NCBI GenBank assembly: GCA_035622335.1
Contig: DASPVO010000004.1
Location: forward strand, 27,345 to 91,344
Source: DATJAJ01 sp035622335
Lineage (GTDB): Archaea > Thermoproteota > Nitrososphaeria > Nitrososphaerales > Gagatemarchaeaceae
Length of the DNA: 64,000 nt
Reading direction: 5' to 3'
Under the pieces are notes generated by a model. The model was given only the letters and a program-made list of their open reading frames with translations, did not search any database and was not told where the DNA came from. Position 1 is the stretch's first letter; each line of letters starts with the position of its first letter. Shown here piece by piece: positions 47,148 through 55,946 of this stretch. The position numbers and the translations under genes are program-made.

Positions 47148-47516
47148 TTGGACCCTTTTGACATCGGCGTGTACCTCTTTGCGGCCTCTTCGGGTGTCCT
47201 TGCTGCAGCGTACTACTTCAGGCCGGGGAGGAAGAAGGAAACGCGTTGGTGGAGCGGGATAGTGGTGGAAGGAAAGCGGGTCAAGGTAAGGACGGATCAA
47301 GATCTGTGCATGGGCGCTTCAAGCTGTGTCTCTTTGGCGCCCGAGGTCTTCCACATCGACTGGGACAAGAAGAAATCGTTCTTCGACCCAGCACCATTGG
47401 TCGTAGCGAACGAACGCCCTCCAAACCCGGAGCGCGTCTTCAAGGCGGCTCAGTCTTGCCCTTACAAGGCGATTATACTAGAAGATGCCGAGACGGACGA
47501 GCGGCTCTATCCTTAG
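47148..47516 (+). CDS. Membrane-anchored single-cluster ferredoxin
   Basis: A 122-residue protein. Residues 6-24 form one hydrophobic helix ('GVYLFAASSGVLAAAYYF'), followed by a basic stop and a ferredoxin domain. Cluster Cys: 'DLCMGASSCVSLAPEVFHID' (CX5C) and 'AAQSCPYKAI'; with only three Cys in the usual positions, a 3Fe-4S cluster is more likely than 4Fe-4S. Such P450-type ferredoxins usually are soluble; the anchor is unusual. Start TTG 47148. Confidence 0.85.
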   Translation: MDPFDIGVYLFAASSGVLAAAYYFRPGRKKETRWWSGIVVEGKRVKVRTDQDLCMGASSCVSLAPEVFHIDWDKKKSFFDPAPLVVANERPPNPERVFKAAQSCPYKAIILEDAETDERLYP

Positions 47517-47528
47517 ATTTCTCGGCTT

Positions 47529-47924
47529 CTACTGGACGTTAATGAAGTTGAGGCCCTTCTCGCCCTTGGCCTTCTGATAGCCGTCGACAACCAAGATAAT
47601 CGCTATCAGCAGTGCCAGAACCCCTCCAATGAAGGGAACGAAAGCTAGGATGACATCCACGACAAGTACCCCCACAACGAAGAGAACCGTTTGGATGCCC
47701 ATGACCTTCTGGTATCCCAGATAGAGATAGCCTATTCCCCAGAAGAAGTTCAGTATTGCCGCAACGATAGGGTCTTTCCGCTGAGCCTGAGTCATGCCGG
47801 ACGTACCTTGCGAACCGGTCTGAGGTTGCATCGTCGGGCTCGCGTTAGCCTTGAGAGGAGCCCCACACTTCGCGCAGAATGCCGCGTTGTCGTCGTTCTG
47901 TGCACCACACTTGCTGCAATACAC
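47529..47924 (-). CDS. Zinc-ribbon plus membrane-helix protein
   Basis: A 131-residue protein: an N-terminal zinc ribbon ('MYCSKCGAQNDDNAAFCAKC'), a Gln/Ser/Thr-rich linker, then three hydrophobic helices ('FFWGIGYLYLGYQKVMGIQT' begins the TM2-like segment). This architecture is common in archaea and bacteria with unknown function. Start ATG 47924. Confidence 0.8.
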   Translation of the reverse strand: MYCSKCGAQNDDNAAFCAKCGAPLKANASPTMQPQTGSQGTSGMTQAQRKDPIVAAILNFFWGIGYLYLGYQKVMGIQTVLFVVGVLVVDVILAFVPFIGGVLALLIAIILVVDGYQKAKGEKGLNFINVQ

Positions 47925-47969
47925 ACCTCATCCTCTCGCATCATGAGGTTAAAAGGATGCTCAGCGACT

Positions 47970-48713
47970 TCATTCCAGCGTCAGAGGAGAACAAGGGACG
48001 ACCTTCGCAAGTTCTCTCTCCCTCGCCCTGTAGTCAGGGCACAGCACGGCCAGTCTCCTCTTGAACCGTCGAGAGTGGTTGAACTCCGTCAGGTGAGCGA
48101 GCTCGTGAAGCAGGACGTACTCTCTCAGCCTATCCGGGAGGGCCGCGAGCTGCCAGCTGAAAGTGACGCGCTTGTCTCTTGTGCAGTAACCCCAGTTCTT
48201 GATCTCCCTGACGTCCGCCCGTCTGTACTCGACCCCAAAGCGTTCTGCCATCCTCCTAAGCTCCCCGATTGCGTAGGCTGACGATTCGGCCAAGAACCAC
48301 CTCCGCACGAGCTCGGGTATTGACCTCTCGTCCGCAGCTCGGATGATCACGCTGTCCCGATTCTGAGCCAGACTCTCTTCCCCAGAAGTCCGCTGGAAGA
48401 CTATCCTCAACCTCTCGCCCTTGAACATCACCGAGTCCTTGCTCAGTACCTGCCCGTTTGACAGCGTCAGCAGACGGCCTAGTATCCAGCTTTGTCTGGT
48501 CTCTAACAAGGCTTTCACGTCCACCGTTACGCCCCTCGGAATGACGATTTCGAGCACGGGCCCAGGGCCGAATCTCAGGTATGTGTACTTCCTTCCCGTT
48601 CCCCGGATGATTGAGTAGCTAATCTCTCTGCCTTCCATCCTTAGAGTGGGCACGCCGTCAGATTTGGTAGCTCCTAGATTAATACGCCGAGAGCGGACAG
48701 CTGGAAGTCTCAA
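47970..48713 (-). CDS. YgjP-like (M48/SprT superfamily) metallopeptidase domain protein
   Basis: A protein of up to 247 residues with the YgjP/WLM-type zincin 'YVLLHELAHLTEFNHSRRFK', preceded by 'NWGYCTRDKRVTFSWQLAAL', a highly conserved block. The N-terminal half (Arg-rich strand 'YTYLRFGPGPVLEIVIPRGV') is the usual partner domain. Some members cleave UTP in vitro. Real start may be GTG or ATG nearer 48638 ('MEGREISYSIIRG'). Divergent from the phosphoesterase gene. Confidence 0.85.
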   Translation of the reverse strand: MRLPAVRSRRINLGATKSDGVPTLRMEGREISYSIIRGTGRKYTYLRFGPGPVLEIVIPRGVTVDVKALLETRQSWILGRLLTLSNGQVLSKDSVMFKGERLRIVFQRTSGEESLAQNRDSVIIRAADERSIPELVRRWFLAESSAYAIGELRRMAERFGVEYRRADVREIKNWGYCTRDKRVTFSWQLAALPDRLREYVLLHELAHLTEFNHSRRFKRRLAVLCPDYRARERELAKVVPCSPLTLE

Positions 48714-48789
48714 GAAACATCCTGGTAAAGGGGATCAGAGATATGACCCCTCGCCTAGATTAATTAACTCCGGACCTGACGCGGTCGAC

Positions 48790-49743
48790 GTGGCGAAGAC
48801 CAGAATCTACTTCATCACGGACGTACACGGGTCAAACAGGTGCTTCAGAAAGTTTCTCAACGCCGCGAAGTTCTACAGCGCGGATTGCCTGATACTTGGT
48901 GGGGACATAACAGGCAAGGTGATGATACCGATCGTCGAGGACGCCAACGGAACATACACCTGTTCCTATCAAGGTACACAGCAGGTTTTGAAGAGCAAGG
49001 CGGAGCTCGATGAGCTCATCATCAAGGCGAGCGATTCGGGGTCCTACACGAAATTGGTAAGTCCGAAGGAGTTTGAAGAATTGTCTGCAGACCCCAAGAA
49101 GGTGAAAGACTTGTTCAACGAACTGATGGTCGAACGAGTGAAGGCCTGGATGGCCCTGGCCGAGGAGAGGTTGGGGAAGACTTCTGTCACATGCTGGATC
49201 TCTCCAGGAAACGACGACATATTCCAAATCGACCCGGTTCTGAGTTCGTCGGGTTATGTCGTCAACCCGGAAGAGAGGGTGGTCAACCTAGACAAAGACC
49301 ATGAGATGATCACGCTTGGCACCACCAACCGCACCCCTTGGAACAGCGAGAGGGAGGTGGACGAGCCGGACCTTGCTGTCAAGATAGACGCGATGGCCAC
49401 CAAGGTCCAAAACATGAAGACGGCCATCTTCAACATCCATGTTCCCCCGATCAACACGCCGATAGACCAGGCGCCTAAGATAGACGAGAATCTCAAGGTC
49501 GTGGTGCAGGCCGGCCAAGTCCAGATGATCTCTGCTGGGAGCACCGCTTGCAGGGCTGCGTTGGAAAAGTATCAGCCAATGCTGGGTTTGCACGGGCACA
49601 TACACGAATCGCGTGGGATCGTCAACATAGGGAAGACGATGTGCGTGAATCCCGGAAGCGAATATGGCGAAGGCATTCTGAAGGGGTTTTTGGCCGACAT
49701 AGAGGGAGAAAAGGTAAAGTCACACCTGTTGACTTCCGGCTAA
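48790..49743 (+). CDS. Calcineurin-like metallophosphoesterase
   Basis: A 317-residue phosphoesterase starting at GTG 48790. Motifs in order: 'IYFITDVHGSNRC' (DxH), 'ADCLILGGDITGK' (GGD), 'WISPGNDDIF' (GND), 'IFNIHVPP' and 'LGLHGHIHESRG' (GHxH). A helical insertion (about residues 70-120) is unusual in size. TTAATTAA (48762 region) lies 25 nt upstream, so the start is leaderless; a longer frame reaches 48646. Substrate unknown. Confidence 0.88.
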   Translation: MAKTRIYFITDVHGSNRCFRKFLNAAKFYSADCLILGGDITGKVMIPIVEDANGTYTCSYQGTQQVLKSKAELDELIIKASDSGSYTKLVSPKEFEELSADPKKVKDLFNELMVERVKAWMALAEERLGKTSVTCWISPGNDDIFQIDPVLSSSGYVVNPEERVVNLDKDHEMITLGTTNRTPWNSEREVDEPDLAVKIDAMATKVQNMKTAIFNIHVPPINTPIDQAPKIDENLKVVVQAGQVQMISAGSTACRAALEKYQPMLGLHGHIHESRGIVNIGKTMCVNPGSEYGEGILKGFLADIEGEKVKSHLLTSG

Positions 49744-49751
49744 TCTTCAGA

Positions 49752-50513
49752 CTACTCGGAGACGACGAGTTTGTCGTCCTCTGGCAGCTCGTACCAGGGC
49801 ATTCGCTCTCCCACTCTCGCCCTCATCTTCCATCCGAGGCTCTTCGGCTTCGCTTCGATCATGGAGTTGAGCTTCGCGACACCGGCCTTGGATCGAGAGG
49901 AGGCTTCAGGGGTTAGGCCAAACGAATCGATGAAGGTGGGGATCTTCGAGAGGTTGACGACGAATGTCTTGTAGACGCCCCAGTCCTTAGAGCACATGTC
50001 CGCCAGATAGGTTCCGTTGATGTTCTCTCCGTCTGAGGAGTCGACATCGTGGTCGAGGAAGAGCGAGACCATGTCCCTGTAGTCTTTCTCATTCGCCTGA
50101 ACAATCTGCAGCTTCGTTGCAAGCAGGTCGGCAAGGGGGAGGGTGGAAGAATCGAGCTTCAGCCTGTCCCGAAAGTCGAACTTGTGGCACATCTCGAATA
50201 CGTCTAGGAATATGTCGGCCCTCCTGTCGTTCTTCAAATCATTGAATATCAGCCTCTTTGCGCCCATCATGGCATTGAACCGAGATCGAGGTTCATAGCC
50301 CAGGTCGCCGAAGAGACTCTTGATCTCCTTCGACTGCTTGGCGAGACCCATGAAGTCGATGTCAAGATATTTGCGCTTAAGCTGTTCCGACCTGGCCGAT
50401 GGGCATCGAAACTTTACTGCGAGCCCCCCTATTAGCCGCAGAGTGACCTTTCGGCGTTCAGCCTCGGCTAGGACCCTTCCAGCTTCGTCGAAGGAATCAG
50501 CTAGGACGCTCAA
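49752..50513 (-). CDS. Nucleotidyltransferase-fold protein (AbiEii-like)
   Basis: A 253-residue protein. 'TLRLIGGLAVKFRCPS' and 'YLDIDFMGLAKQSKEIK' match the Gly-Gly and Asp-x-Asp motifs of minimal nucleotidyltransferases; 'RRADIFLDVFEMCHKFDF' gives the third carboxylate, and 'LPLADLLATKLQIVQANEKD' matches AbiEii-type proteins. No AbiEi antitoxin-like regulator is next to it, so a toxin role is unproven. Likely nucleotide or nucleic acid substrate. Confidence 0.72.
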   Translation of the reverse strand: MSVLADSFDEAGRVLAEAERRKVTLRLIGGLAVKFRCPSARSEQLKRKYLDIDFMGLAKQSKEIKSLFGDLGYEPRSRFNAMMGAKRLIFNDLKNDRRADIFLDVFEMCHKFDFRDRLKLDSSTLPLADLLATKLQIVQANEKDYRDMVSLFLDHDVDSSDGENINGTYLADMCSKDWGVYKTFVVNLSKIPTFIDSFGLTPEASSRSKAGVAKLNSMIEAKPKSLGWKMRARVGERMPWYELPEDDKLVVSE

Positions 50514-50547
50514 CTTTCTCTCGGTGCCAGGCTTCCGCCTTTAGAGG

Positions 50548-51459
50548 TTATCGCAGGTCGTCTCCGCGCAGCGAAGGCTCGACCCTTTCTATCCAGTCGC
50601 GCGCAATCTCTTCTCTAGTCGCAATCCAAACGTCATCGAACTTGGACGCGTACTCTAGGAACCTTCGCAGAGCCAGAATCCTTCCCGGCCGCCCGATGAC
50701 TCGACAGTGGAGGCCCACTGACATCATCTTGGAAGAGGTCTGCGCCTCTTCGTGCAGCACTTCGAAGCTGTCCTTCAGGTACGCAAGGAAGTCCGACGAG
50801 TTGGAGAACCTGTGCATGGGAGACTGGAAGTGGAAGTCGTTCGCATCGGGGGTGTAGGGCAACAGGAGGATCCCCTTCTTTCCGTACCGGTGGGGAAGGT
50901 CGTCGTCGTAACAGTCGGAGTCGTAGATGAAGTTTCCCATCTCCTGCACGATTCTGATTGTGTTGACGCTCGGCTCTCTCGCGTAGAACCCGACCGGCTC
51001 TTTCCCCGTTATCTCCTTTATCATCCTGACGGACTTCCTTATCATCGACCTTTCTTCGTCGTAGCTGAAACGGTAGTGTTCGGTCCACCTCAGACCGTGG
51101 TCGCAGACCTCATGACCCGCCTCGGTCATCGCTTTCGCCGCTATCCTGTTCCCGTCGAGGGCCACAGCCGTGGCGAAGAAGGTCGCCCTAGCTCCGTACT
51201 GCCTGAGCGTGTCAAGTATCCTCCATATCGCGACCCTCGGTCCGTAGTCGTAACTGCTCTCGTTGCCTATGTCACGAAGCTGCACGTCCACCGGGAGAAA
51301 CTCGCCGATCCCCTCGACCATCTTGTCCACTGGCTGGGAGTGCTCTGAGCCCTCCTCGTAGTTGATGACCAGAGAAAGAGCGAGGCGCTTCCCCCCACGC
51401 CACTTGAATCTGGGAGGTCGTGGTCCGTACCCGGTCAAGTCGCGGGCTGGGCTGGGCAT
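50548..51459 (-). CDS. PuuE-like allantoinase/polysaccharide deacetylase family protein
   Basis: A 303-residue NodB-fold protein of the PuuE type: 'LSLVINYEEGSEHSQP' and 'SSYDYGPRVAIWRILDTLRQ' are typical, followed by 'ARATFFATAVAL' and the His-containing 'AGHEVCDHGLRWTEH'. PuuE hydrolyses allantoin without the classical metal site; relatives deacylate N-acyl compounds. It is 44 bases downstream of the APC permease on the same strand, so it probably acts on an imported compound. Confidence 0.83.
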   Translation of the reverse strand: MPSPARDLTGYGPRPPRFKWRGGKRLALSLVINYEEGSEHSQPVDKMVEGIGEFLPVDVQLRDIGNESSYDYGPRVAIWRILDTLRQYGARATFFATAVALDGNRIAAKAMTEAGHEVCDHGLRWTEHYRFSYDEERSMIRKSVRMIKEITGKEPVGFYAREPSVNTIRIVQEMGNFIYDSDCYDDDLPHRYGKKGILLLPYTPDANDFHFQSPMHRFSNSSDFLAYLKDSFEVLHEEAQTSSKMMSVGLHCRVIGRPGRILALRRFLEYASKFDDVWIATREEIARDWIERVEPSLRGDDLR

Positions 51460-51502
51460 GTTTTGGTCGGAGGCGGGCAGAGTGCGGAGAAGGATTCCCA
51501 GC

Positions 51503-53128
51503 TTACTCTGGCGGAATCTCTTTCAGCGCCATCGAGATGTCTATTCCCTTGCTCTTGTGGTAAGCCTTACTTGCGAAATAGACGACGAAGCCGAAGACTA
51601 TCAGGAAACCGAGAAGAGCCAGGCTGTCGGAGTTGGGAGATGTGATGGATGGATTGCCGTAGGCATCTATCCCAACGTAGCCAAACCCTATGACCGTGGC
51701 CAGTCCCACGATGGATACCAGGGGTATGCCCGCAACCTTCTTCCCGATCCATCCCGGCGCCGACGCGAACAGGTCCTTCTTCACGTAGGGGAAGACCATG
51801 AGGGCTAGACCTGGGACGACGTATGAGATTCCCCACAGCACGGTCCCCATCGTGAAGTATGATGAATAGCCTAGGTAGGAGTAAAGGTATTCCGCGATTA
51901 TCGCGATGGCGGCTGTCGTCAGCACCGCGACGTACGGAGTATGGAACCTGTCGCTCACGTCGGCGAACTTGGTGGGAATCACTCGGTCGAAGGAGAATGC
52001 GAATAGGTACTTGCCAGGGATCCAGAAGTATGCGAAGAGAGGTCCCAGTGAACCGATGATGTAAGTGATGTACATGAAAGTGATAAGGTTGGTGTTCGGA
52101 TATGCCGCGATTGCAAGGAACAGGGGCTGAGTCGGCTGGTAAGGCAGAGGGAAATACTTCGTGCCAGGCACAGACCCACCCGTAAGCCAGCCGAATCCAA
52201 CCTGCGTAAGCCAGTCTTTGCCTACCACAGCGGCGGTAAGCTGCGAAGTAAATATCCAATACCCGAGACCAAAGATTAGAGACAGGAACAGGGCTATTGG
52301 GATGGACTTTCGAACGTTCTTCACCTCGCCTGCGAACGCGTTCACGTAGTTGCCGCCGAAGAGGAAGAGGAAGGCGAAGGGCAACGCCGCCACTATTCCT
52401 GCGAAACCGAGGGCATAACCTGGGAAGCTCGCTTGAGTGACCGCGGTGTGCTGAAGGGCGGAATAGGTGTAGGATGCGTTTGTGCTCCCAATAAGCGAAT
52501 TCCAGTTGGCAACGAACGTCGCGTTACTCGTGGTGCTGAGGATGTACCACATCACTAGCATCCCTATTATTGCGACGATCCAGGTGACGTACAGGAACCA
52601 CTTGATGAGTTTGTTGCCGAAGAGAGTGAATAGCATTACCATCAGCGTGAAAAGAATGGAGAGGACGAACGTCCCTATGGCCGTGCCGAAGTAGGTCCCA
52701 AGGTTGGTGAGGTATGACGACCCTGACATCAACCCTGCGGTGGCGAATACCGAGGAGATTGCGAACGACAAAGGTCCTGTGCCTGCGCCTATGAAAGCGG
52801 CCAGGAACACAATCAGGACGTAAATCAAGCCCCAGGTGAAGCCGATCGAAGGATGGAATATGCGGCTCACCCAGACGTAGTCGTTTCCGGTTCGGGGCAT
52901 TACGACGGCGATTGCCCAATAAGCGAGCATGAGGAAGATGAATGGAATCGAGGCCAAGAGCAGCGTGCTGGTCAGGTCGGCTCCCAGAGTGTTGCCGTAG
53001 AACCACGCAAACTGCTCAATCGTGAAGACAAGCGCGAATACGAACGCAGAGGCGAACAGAAGCGTGTCGAGAGTGCTGTACTCCCTCACGAGGCCAGTAG
53101 CATCTCTTACGAAATGTTTGGTCTCCAA
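51503..53128 (-). CDS. APC-superfamily amino acid/amine permease
   Basis: A 541-residue transporter with 12-14 membrane helices. The first helices contain the APC-type broken-helix region and 'YWAIAVVMPRTGNDYVWVSR', close to the family motif before TM3; 'AFAGEVKNVRKSIPIALFLS' matches the conserved loop before TM7. It probably imports an amino acid or amine. Start TTG 53128. It shares a divergent promoter with the gamma-glutamyltransferase, and the PuuE-like gene follows. Confidence 0.88.
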   Translation of the reverse strand: METKHFVRDATGLVREYSTLDTLLFASAFVFALVFTIEQFAWFYGNTLGADLTSTLLLASIPFIFLMLAYWAIAVVMPRTGNDYVWVSRIFHPSIGFTWGLIYVLIVFLAAFIGAGTGPLSFAISSVFATAGLMSGSSYLTNLGTYFGTAIGTFVLSILFTLMVMLFTLFGNKLIKWFLYVTWIVAIIGMLVMWYILSTTSNATFVANWNSLIGSTNASYTYSALQHTAVTQASFPGYALGFAGIVAALPFAFLFLFGGNYVNAFAGEVKNVRKSIPIALFLSLIFGLGYWIFTSQLTAAVVGKDWLTQVGFGWLTGGSVPGTKYFPLPYQPTQPLFLAIAAYPNTNLITFMYITYIIGSLGPLFAYFWIPGKYLFAFSFDRVIPTKFADVSDRFHTPYVAVLTTAAIAIIAEYLYSYLGYSSYFTMGTVLWGISYVVPGLALMVFPYVKKDLFASAPGWIGKKVAGIPLVSIVGLATVIGFGYVGIDAYGNPSITSPNSDSLALLGFLIVFGFVVYFASKAYHKSKGIDISMALKEIPPE

Positions 53129-53157
53129 TCTTGACCTGAGGATGTCGACTGGTTGAA

Positions 53158-53170
53158 GTAAATATATGAA
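53158..53170. promoter_or_regulatory. Shared AT-rich promoter element between permease and gamma-glutamyltransferase
   Basis: GTAAATATATGAA is the only AT-rich block in the 67-bp divergent gap. It is about 30 nt from either start codon and near-palindromic, so it can serve as TATA box in both directions. This supports coregulation of the two genes. Confidence 0.5.
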
Positions 53171-53195
53171 CCTAACGTATTCGTTCTAGCACGAG

Positions 53196-54737
53196 ATGAC
53201 GCAACTGTCGAAGTCAGGCATCGTCGTCTCTGCGCACTCGATCGCCTCTCTCGCAGGCGCAAAGATACTCAGGGCTGGCGGTAACGCCGTGGACGCGGCC
53301 ATTGCTACGTCCCTGATGCTCGGCGTCGTCGAACCTGCCTTTTCGGGGATTGGAGGAGGCGGGCTTGCATTGATCCACACTGCATCGGGAAAGACGGTAG
53401 CGCTTGACTACCGAGAGACGGCGCCGCTCGCTGTAAAGCCGGACGTCTTCGTTGGAGACGGCAAAGGAAAGAACAGCAGGGGACCTCTCTCGGTAGCAAC
53501 GCCAGGCCTCCTGTCCGGGCACATGCGAATGCTCGAAGAGTACGGAACCATGAGCTACAAAGGGGTGGCACGCCCCGCTGTAGAGGCCGCAGGTTCAGGC
53601 TTGGCCTGTGAGAGGGCCTCCGAGACCGTCCTCGCAGAGAATCGCAACGGAACCCTCGAGAAGATCAGAGCCTACGAAGAGACGATGAGGACCTTCACGT
53701 CTGGCGGCAACGGGCGACGCGGTTCCATGCCCGCTCTGGCAGATACGATGAAGATGCTCTCCGAAGACGGTGGGACGGGCTTCTATTCTGGTTCTATCCC
53801 CCGGGAGATATCGACTTTTGTTACGAGACTAGGAGGCCTACTGTCAGAAGACGACTTCGGCAAATATGAGTCGAAGTGGAGAGAGCCGGTGGAAGAGACC
53901 GTCTGGGGGATGAGAGTGGTTTCGATGCCACCCCCAAGCGCCGGTGGAACTCTGCTTCTACTCGGGCTTCGACTCCTGGATGAGCTCGGGCTTCGACAGG
54001 GAGCCTCGGAAGCACAGTACTTGGGACTGGTTAGCGAAGTGCTCAGGACCGTGCTGGCGGAGAGGGGAAGATTCGGCGACCCGGACTTCGTCCTTTCACC
54101 AACTGTGGAGCAGCTCTTGAAGCGAGACTTGCGGTCGCTGTCGGAGGAGATAGGCTCAAAATCGGTGCACGGGAGAAGAGAACGCTCCGTAGACAGCCCG
54201 GGCTCTACCACCCACTTCTGCGTCGCGGACAGAATGGGCAACCTGGTCGCGGCCACAGAAACGATAGAGTGTTACTACGGGTCGGGCATTACGGTACCGA
54301 GACTGGGCGTGCTATTGAATGACGAGATGCACGACTTCGATGTCGCCACGGGCAGGCCTAATTCTGTCGCGCCAGGAAAGAGGCCTGTCAGCAGCACGTG
54401 TCCCACGATCGTCTTCAAGGACGGGTCTCCACTGCTGGCCCTCGGAGGAGCCGGGTCAGAGAGGATAATCAGCTCGGCACTCCAGGTGATCCTCAACGTG
54501 ACAGTGGCACAAATGGGGCTTAGGGAGGCTCTCGCCGCGCCCCGAATCCATCCCGTTGGTGAAGAGACTCTAGCTGAGGGCGGGCTGTCGACTGAGGCGA
54601 TGGGACCTCTGCGAGGCTTGAGGCAGAGAGTGGGTTTGGACATGTATTTCGGCGGCGTCCAGGCCCTGAAGTTCGAGGACGAAGGTGTCGAAGGAGCGGC
54701 CGATCCGAGAAGGCTGGGGTCAGCCGTTCGAGCCTAG
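53196..54737 (+). CDS. Gamma-glutamyltransferase family protein (cytoplasmic)
   Basis: A 513-residue Ntn-hydrolase. The autoprocessing site and nucleophile is the Thr in 'DSPGSTTHFCVADRMGNLVA'; the large-subunit part begins 'VVSAHSIASLAGAKILRAGG' and contains 'PAFSGIGGGGLALIH'; 'PGKRPVSSTCPTIVF' and 'LALGGAGSERIIS' complete the active site. No signal peptide or membrane anchor, so it acts in the cytoplasm, unlike the periplasmic E. coli enzyme. It likely hydrolyses gamma-glutamyl amides. Converges with the amidohydrolase (four-base overlap). Confidence 0.93.
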   Translation: MTQLSKSGIVVSAHSIASLAGAKILRAGGNAVDAAIATSLMLGVVEPAFSGIGGGGLALIHTASGKTVALDYRETAPLAVKPDVFVGDGKGKNSRGPLSVATPGLLSGHMRMLEEYGTMSYKGVARPAVEAAGSGLACERASETVLAENRNGTLEKIRAYEETMRTFTSGGNGRRGSMPALADTMKMLSEDGGTGFYSGSIPREISTFVTRLGGLLSEDDFGKYESKWREPVEETVWGMRVVSMPPPSAGGTLLLLGLRLLDELGLRQGASEAQYLGLVSEVLRTVLAERGRFGDPDFVLSPTVEQLLKRDLRSLSEEIGSKSVHGRRERSVDSPGSTTHFCVADRMGNLVAATETIECYYGSGITVPRLGVLLNDEMHDFDVATGRPNSVAPGKRPVSSTCPTIVFKDGSPLLALGGAGSERIISSALQVILNVTVAQMGLREALAAPRIHPVGEETLAEGGLSTEAMGPLRGLRQRVGLDMYFGGVQALKFEDEGVEGAADPRRLGSAVRA

Positions 54738-55891
54738 CGTCTGACGAGCGAAGTCGCATTCTTGCTCAGAACGTCGCCCCCTATTCTACGAGCATCTTTT
54801 TCGCTGATGACTCCCGATGAGAGCAATTCTTCAAGAGCCTCGCCAAGAGAGCGCTTTGTAATCTTGGCAGCTAGCCAATGCAGCTCCGGTATTTCGATCG
54901 AATCAGACCCATAGAGAACCCTCGAGGCAGGAACCATTTCAAGGACGTCTAGAATCCTTCTCTTGGAAAGCGCAGGCATGTAAGTGGGAGGGAAGGGAGT
55001 CGAAAGCTCGAAGTACACGTTGTGGAAGACGCTTGACAGCCACGCTGCCTCAGTCGTATACGGGAAGCCACCATGGATGAGAATGACCTTCGTCTTCAGG
55101 ACTTCCTCTTGCATCAGGAAGGCCTTCAGTCGCAGGGGATTGCACTTGTCCGCCACAACGTCCGTGTCGCCCAGACCTGTGTGTATCTGAAGGAAGACGC
55201 CATGCCTGTAGGCCGTCTCTGCAGTTCGTCTGAGGAGGAAATCTCTCAGCAGTTTGACCTTGGGCCCGAACCAGCCTCTTTCGTCACGCACGCCCCTACG
55301 CCCGAACGATCTTCTCGCGTCTGTCTCTGAAGCAGGCTCTATTCCAAGACCAGTCCTGTAGGCGATGACCGATTTGAAGCCGATGAAGCCGCCCTTCGTT
55401 ACCGCAGCGGCAGTCACCCTATCGAACTCTTGGAGAAGCTCTGCGAAGTCCCGAGAGTCCTCCAGCAGCCTCTTGATCAGTGGCTCGATCCGAAATGTCC
55501 TTCTGAGGCGCAGCTTCACGAAGCTCGAAAACTCCTCGAACGGGGTCGGCTCAATCCCGTTGTCGAGGAAGAGGGTGGTCAGTTTGGCGTCTTCCATCAG
55601 CATCTTGACGTAGCCCGCAAAATTGTGTGCTTCTCTGTTCCTGGCAGCGAGCACGTCTGCCTCATCTTTTCCAGTCCCCAGAAGCAGCGAAAGCTCATGG
55701 ATTAGCCTCCCGTACGCCACCGACGTCCCGAGCTCGTTCGCCCCCGGTCTCGTTTTCACACTCATGACCGTTGGCCCGCCCGCAGTGAAGAGTCTTGCCA
55801 GCGAGTGCTTCGACATCTTCTCGTTTGGAGCGAAAGAAAAGCAGTGGACGTCAACGGTCGGCACGTCGCTCAGGTCCACTGAACTGCCCAC
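54734..55891 (-). CDS. Amidohydrolase-2 family protein (FluG/NodGS N-terminal type)
   Basis: A 385-residue TIM-barrel hydrolase. 'VPTVDVHCFSF' is the first metal motif (H, with Cys in place of the second His), 'FLQIHTGLGDTD' and 'VILIHGGFPYT' supply further His, and 'SRVLYGSDSIEIPE' the Asp. Central Lys-like 'GFKSVIAYRTGL' fits. It is divergent from a glutamine-synthetase-like gene with 55 bases between starts; in FluG and plant NodGS the same two domains are fused. It likely acts on the gamma-glutamylated or released product. Start GTG 55891. Confidence 0.87.
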   Translation of the reverse strand: MGSSVDLSDVPTVDVHCFSFAPNEKMSKHSLARLFTAGGPTVMSVKTRPGANELGTSVAYGRLIHELSLLLGTGKDEADVLAARNREAHNFAGYVKMLMEDAKLTTLFLDNGIEPTPFEEFSSFVKLRLRRTFRIEPLIKRLLEDSRDFAELLQEFDRVTAAAVTKGGFIGFKSVIAYRTGLGIEPASETDARRSFGRRGVRDERGWFGPKVKLLRDFLLRRTAETAYRHGVFLQIHTGLGDTDVVADKCNPLRLKAFLMQEEVLKTKVILIHGGFPYTTEAAWLSSVFHNVYFELSTPFPPTYMPALSKRRILDVLEMVPASRVLYGSDSIEIPELHWLAAKITKRSLGEALEELLSSGVISEKDARRIGGDVLSKNATSLVRR

Positions 55892-55946
55892 GCTGCTTCA
55901 CCGCTCGCCGAACATTTAAGAAAACTTCACCGGCGTCATCATCTCG

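Noticed and set aside
49752..50513. Toxin-antitoxin system of AbiE type
   Set aside because: Only the AbiEii-like nucleotidyltransferase is present; no AbiEi-like winged-helix partner flanks it.
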